From Fimbriimonadaceae bacterium (GTDB lineage Bacteria; Armatimonadota; Fimbriimonadia; Fimbriimonadales; Fimbriimonadaceae), in contig JAKRSE010000370.1 in the NCBI GenBank assembly GCA_022402505.1, positions 1-6,087 of the forward strand: a DNA stretch of 6,087 bases, in the 5' to 3' direction. Position numbers and translations under genes: made by a program. The notes beneath the pieces were generated by a model. The model had not been told where the DNA came from, made no database searches, and saw only the letters and a program-made list of their open reading frames with translations. Below, piece by piece: positions 5,646-6,087 of the stretch (position 1 is the stretch's first letter; every line of letters starts with the position of its first letter).

Positions 5646-6087
5646 TCAGCCCCCGGCCCCATCCAGGCGATACTTCTGGATGATCTCCAAAGCGTAGTCG
5701 CGGCCTTTCCAGCCGAGAATCTCCACGTCCTTGCGCTCCAGCTGCTTGTAGACCTCGAAGAAGTGCCGGATCTCTTCCAAGGTGTGGGGGTTGACGTGGG
5801 TCAGGTCTCGTCGGGAGCCGTAGCGGGGGTCGCGCGAGGCCACGCAGAGGAGCTTCTCATCCGGATCGCCGTCGTCGCGCATCTCCAGAACCCCGATCGG
5901 GCGGGCATCCACTACGACGCCCGGATGATTCGGATGCAGGCAGAGAACCAGGACGTCGATCGGGTCGCCGTCCAGATACTTCGTGCTGGGAATGAATCCG
6001 TAGTCCGCCGGGTAGTGGAGCGGGGAGTAGAGGACTCGGTTCAACCGCATCACGCCCAGTTCCGGGTCCAGCTCGTACTTGTTGGAA
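5646..6087 (-). CDS. ppa: Inorganic pyrophosphatase, family I (5' end beyond window)
   Basis: Hydrolyses pyrophosphate to phosphate in the cytoplasm, pulling biosynthetic reactions forward; needs magnesium. The reading frame stays open to the right edge and gives SNKYELDPELGVMRLNRVLY, matching the family KYELD segment. The GTG at 6053, which can be mistaken for a start, is therefore internal and codes for Val; the true start lies off the window. Other family marks are HYPADYGFIP, the signature DGDPIDVLVL with the three metal-binding Asp, a further DPRYG segment with catalytic Asp, and HFFEVYKQLE with the Tyr-Lys pair. About 147 residues are visible; the usual bacterial length is near 175. It is followed by the 13-bp inverted repeat rather than by a clear terminator. 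G+C of one sampled line is 60%, in keeping with the host and unlike the next two genes. Confidence 0.96.
   Translation of the reverse strand, partial: SNKYELDPELGVMRLNRVLYSPLHYPADYGFIPSTKYLDGDPIDVLVLCLHPNHPGVVVDARPIGVLEMRDDGDPDEKLLCVASRDPRYGSRRDLTHVNPHTLEEIRHFFEVYKQLERKDVEILGWKGRDYALEIIQKYRLDGAGG

Noticed and set aside
6051..6053. GTG as the start codon of ppa
   Set aside because: The frame remains open to the window edge and encodes the conserved KYELD segment, so the gene begins further right.

Overview
This is a GC-rich bacterial chromosomal window. Lines I counted by hand in the dprA and PQQ genes are about 73-77% G+C, and one in ppa is about 60%. It holds seven protein genes, all on the minus strand, and one tRNA on the plus strand. 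The secreted PQQ-propeller protein with a Sec-type signal peptide, the family I pyrophosphatase, the tRNA with an encoded CCA end and the good Shine-Dalgarno and sigma70-like sites are typical of a Gram-negative-type free-living bacterium. The phylum cannot be fixed from this stretch. Armatimonadota or a similar high-GC group is a weak impression only.

Read in the direction of transcription (right to left), the window starts inside ppa, family I inorganic pyrophosphatase (6087-5646), whose N-terminus lies past the window edge. A 70-base gap with a perfect 13-bp inverted repeat follows. Next is a two-gene module (5575-4304): a GHKL-type ATPase with a STAS-like N-terminal region, then a small STAS-like (DUF4325-type) protein. 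The two are separated by 12 bases, and the ribosome binding site of the second overlaps the stop of the first. Hand-counted lines of this module are 50-55% G+C, clearly below its neighbours, and it sits beside the 3' end of a tRNA-Ile gene. It therefore looks like an acquired regulatory cassette. It is the least explained part of the window.

The tRNA-Ile(GAU) gene (4178-4254, plus strand) has its own promoter candidate. It diverges from a four-gene minus-strand run with a good promoter at 4045-4016: a secreted PQQ-like beta-propeller protein (3977-2349), dprA (2332-1298), nagA (1301-243, overlapping dprA by 4 bases) and the first 68 codons of a KimA/YdaO-like APC-family transporter (205 to beyond base 1). 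Spacings of 16, -4 and 37 bases suggest one transcript. The cargo is mixed: an envelope protein, DNA-uptake/recombination, amino-sugar catabolism and probable potassium or amino-acid import.

The main points for a second look are: the ATPase/STAS module with its upstream inverted repeat, which covers the presumed ribosome binding site and a possible promoter; an intrinsic-terminator-like hairpin with a T-rich tail inside the first 100 bases of dprA; and the 8-bp hairpin between the tRNA and the STAS gene. The long plus-strand reading frames opposite nagA, dprA and the PQQ gene are artefacts of high-GC coding.
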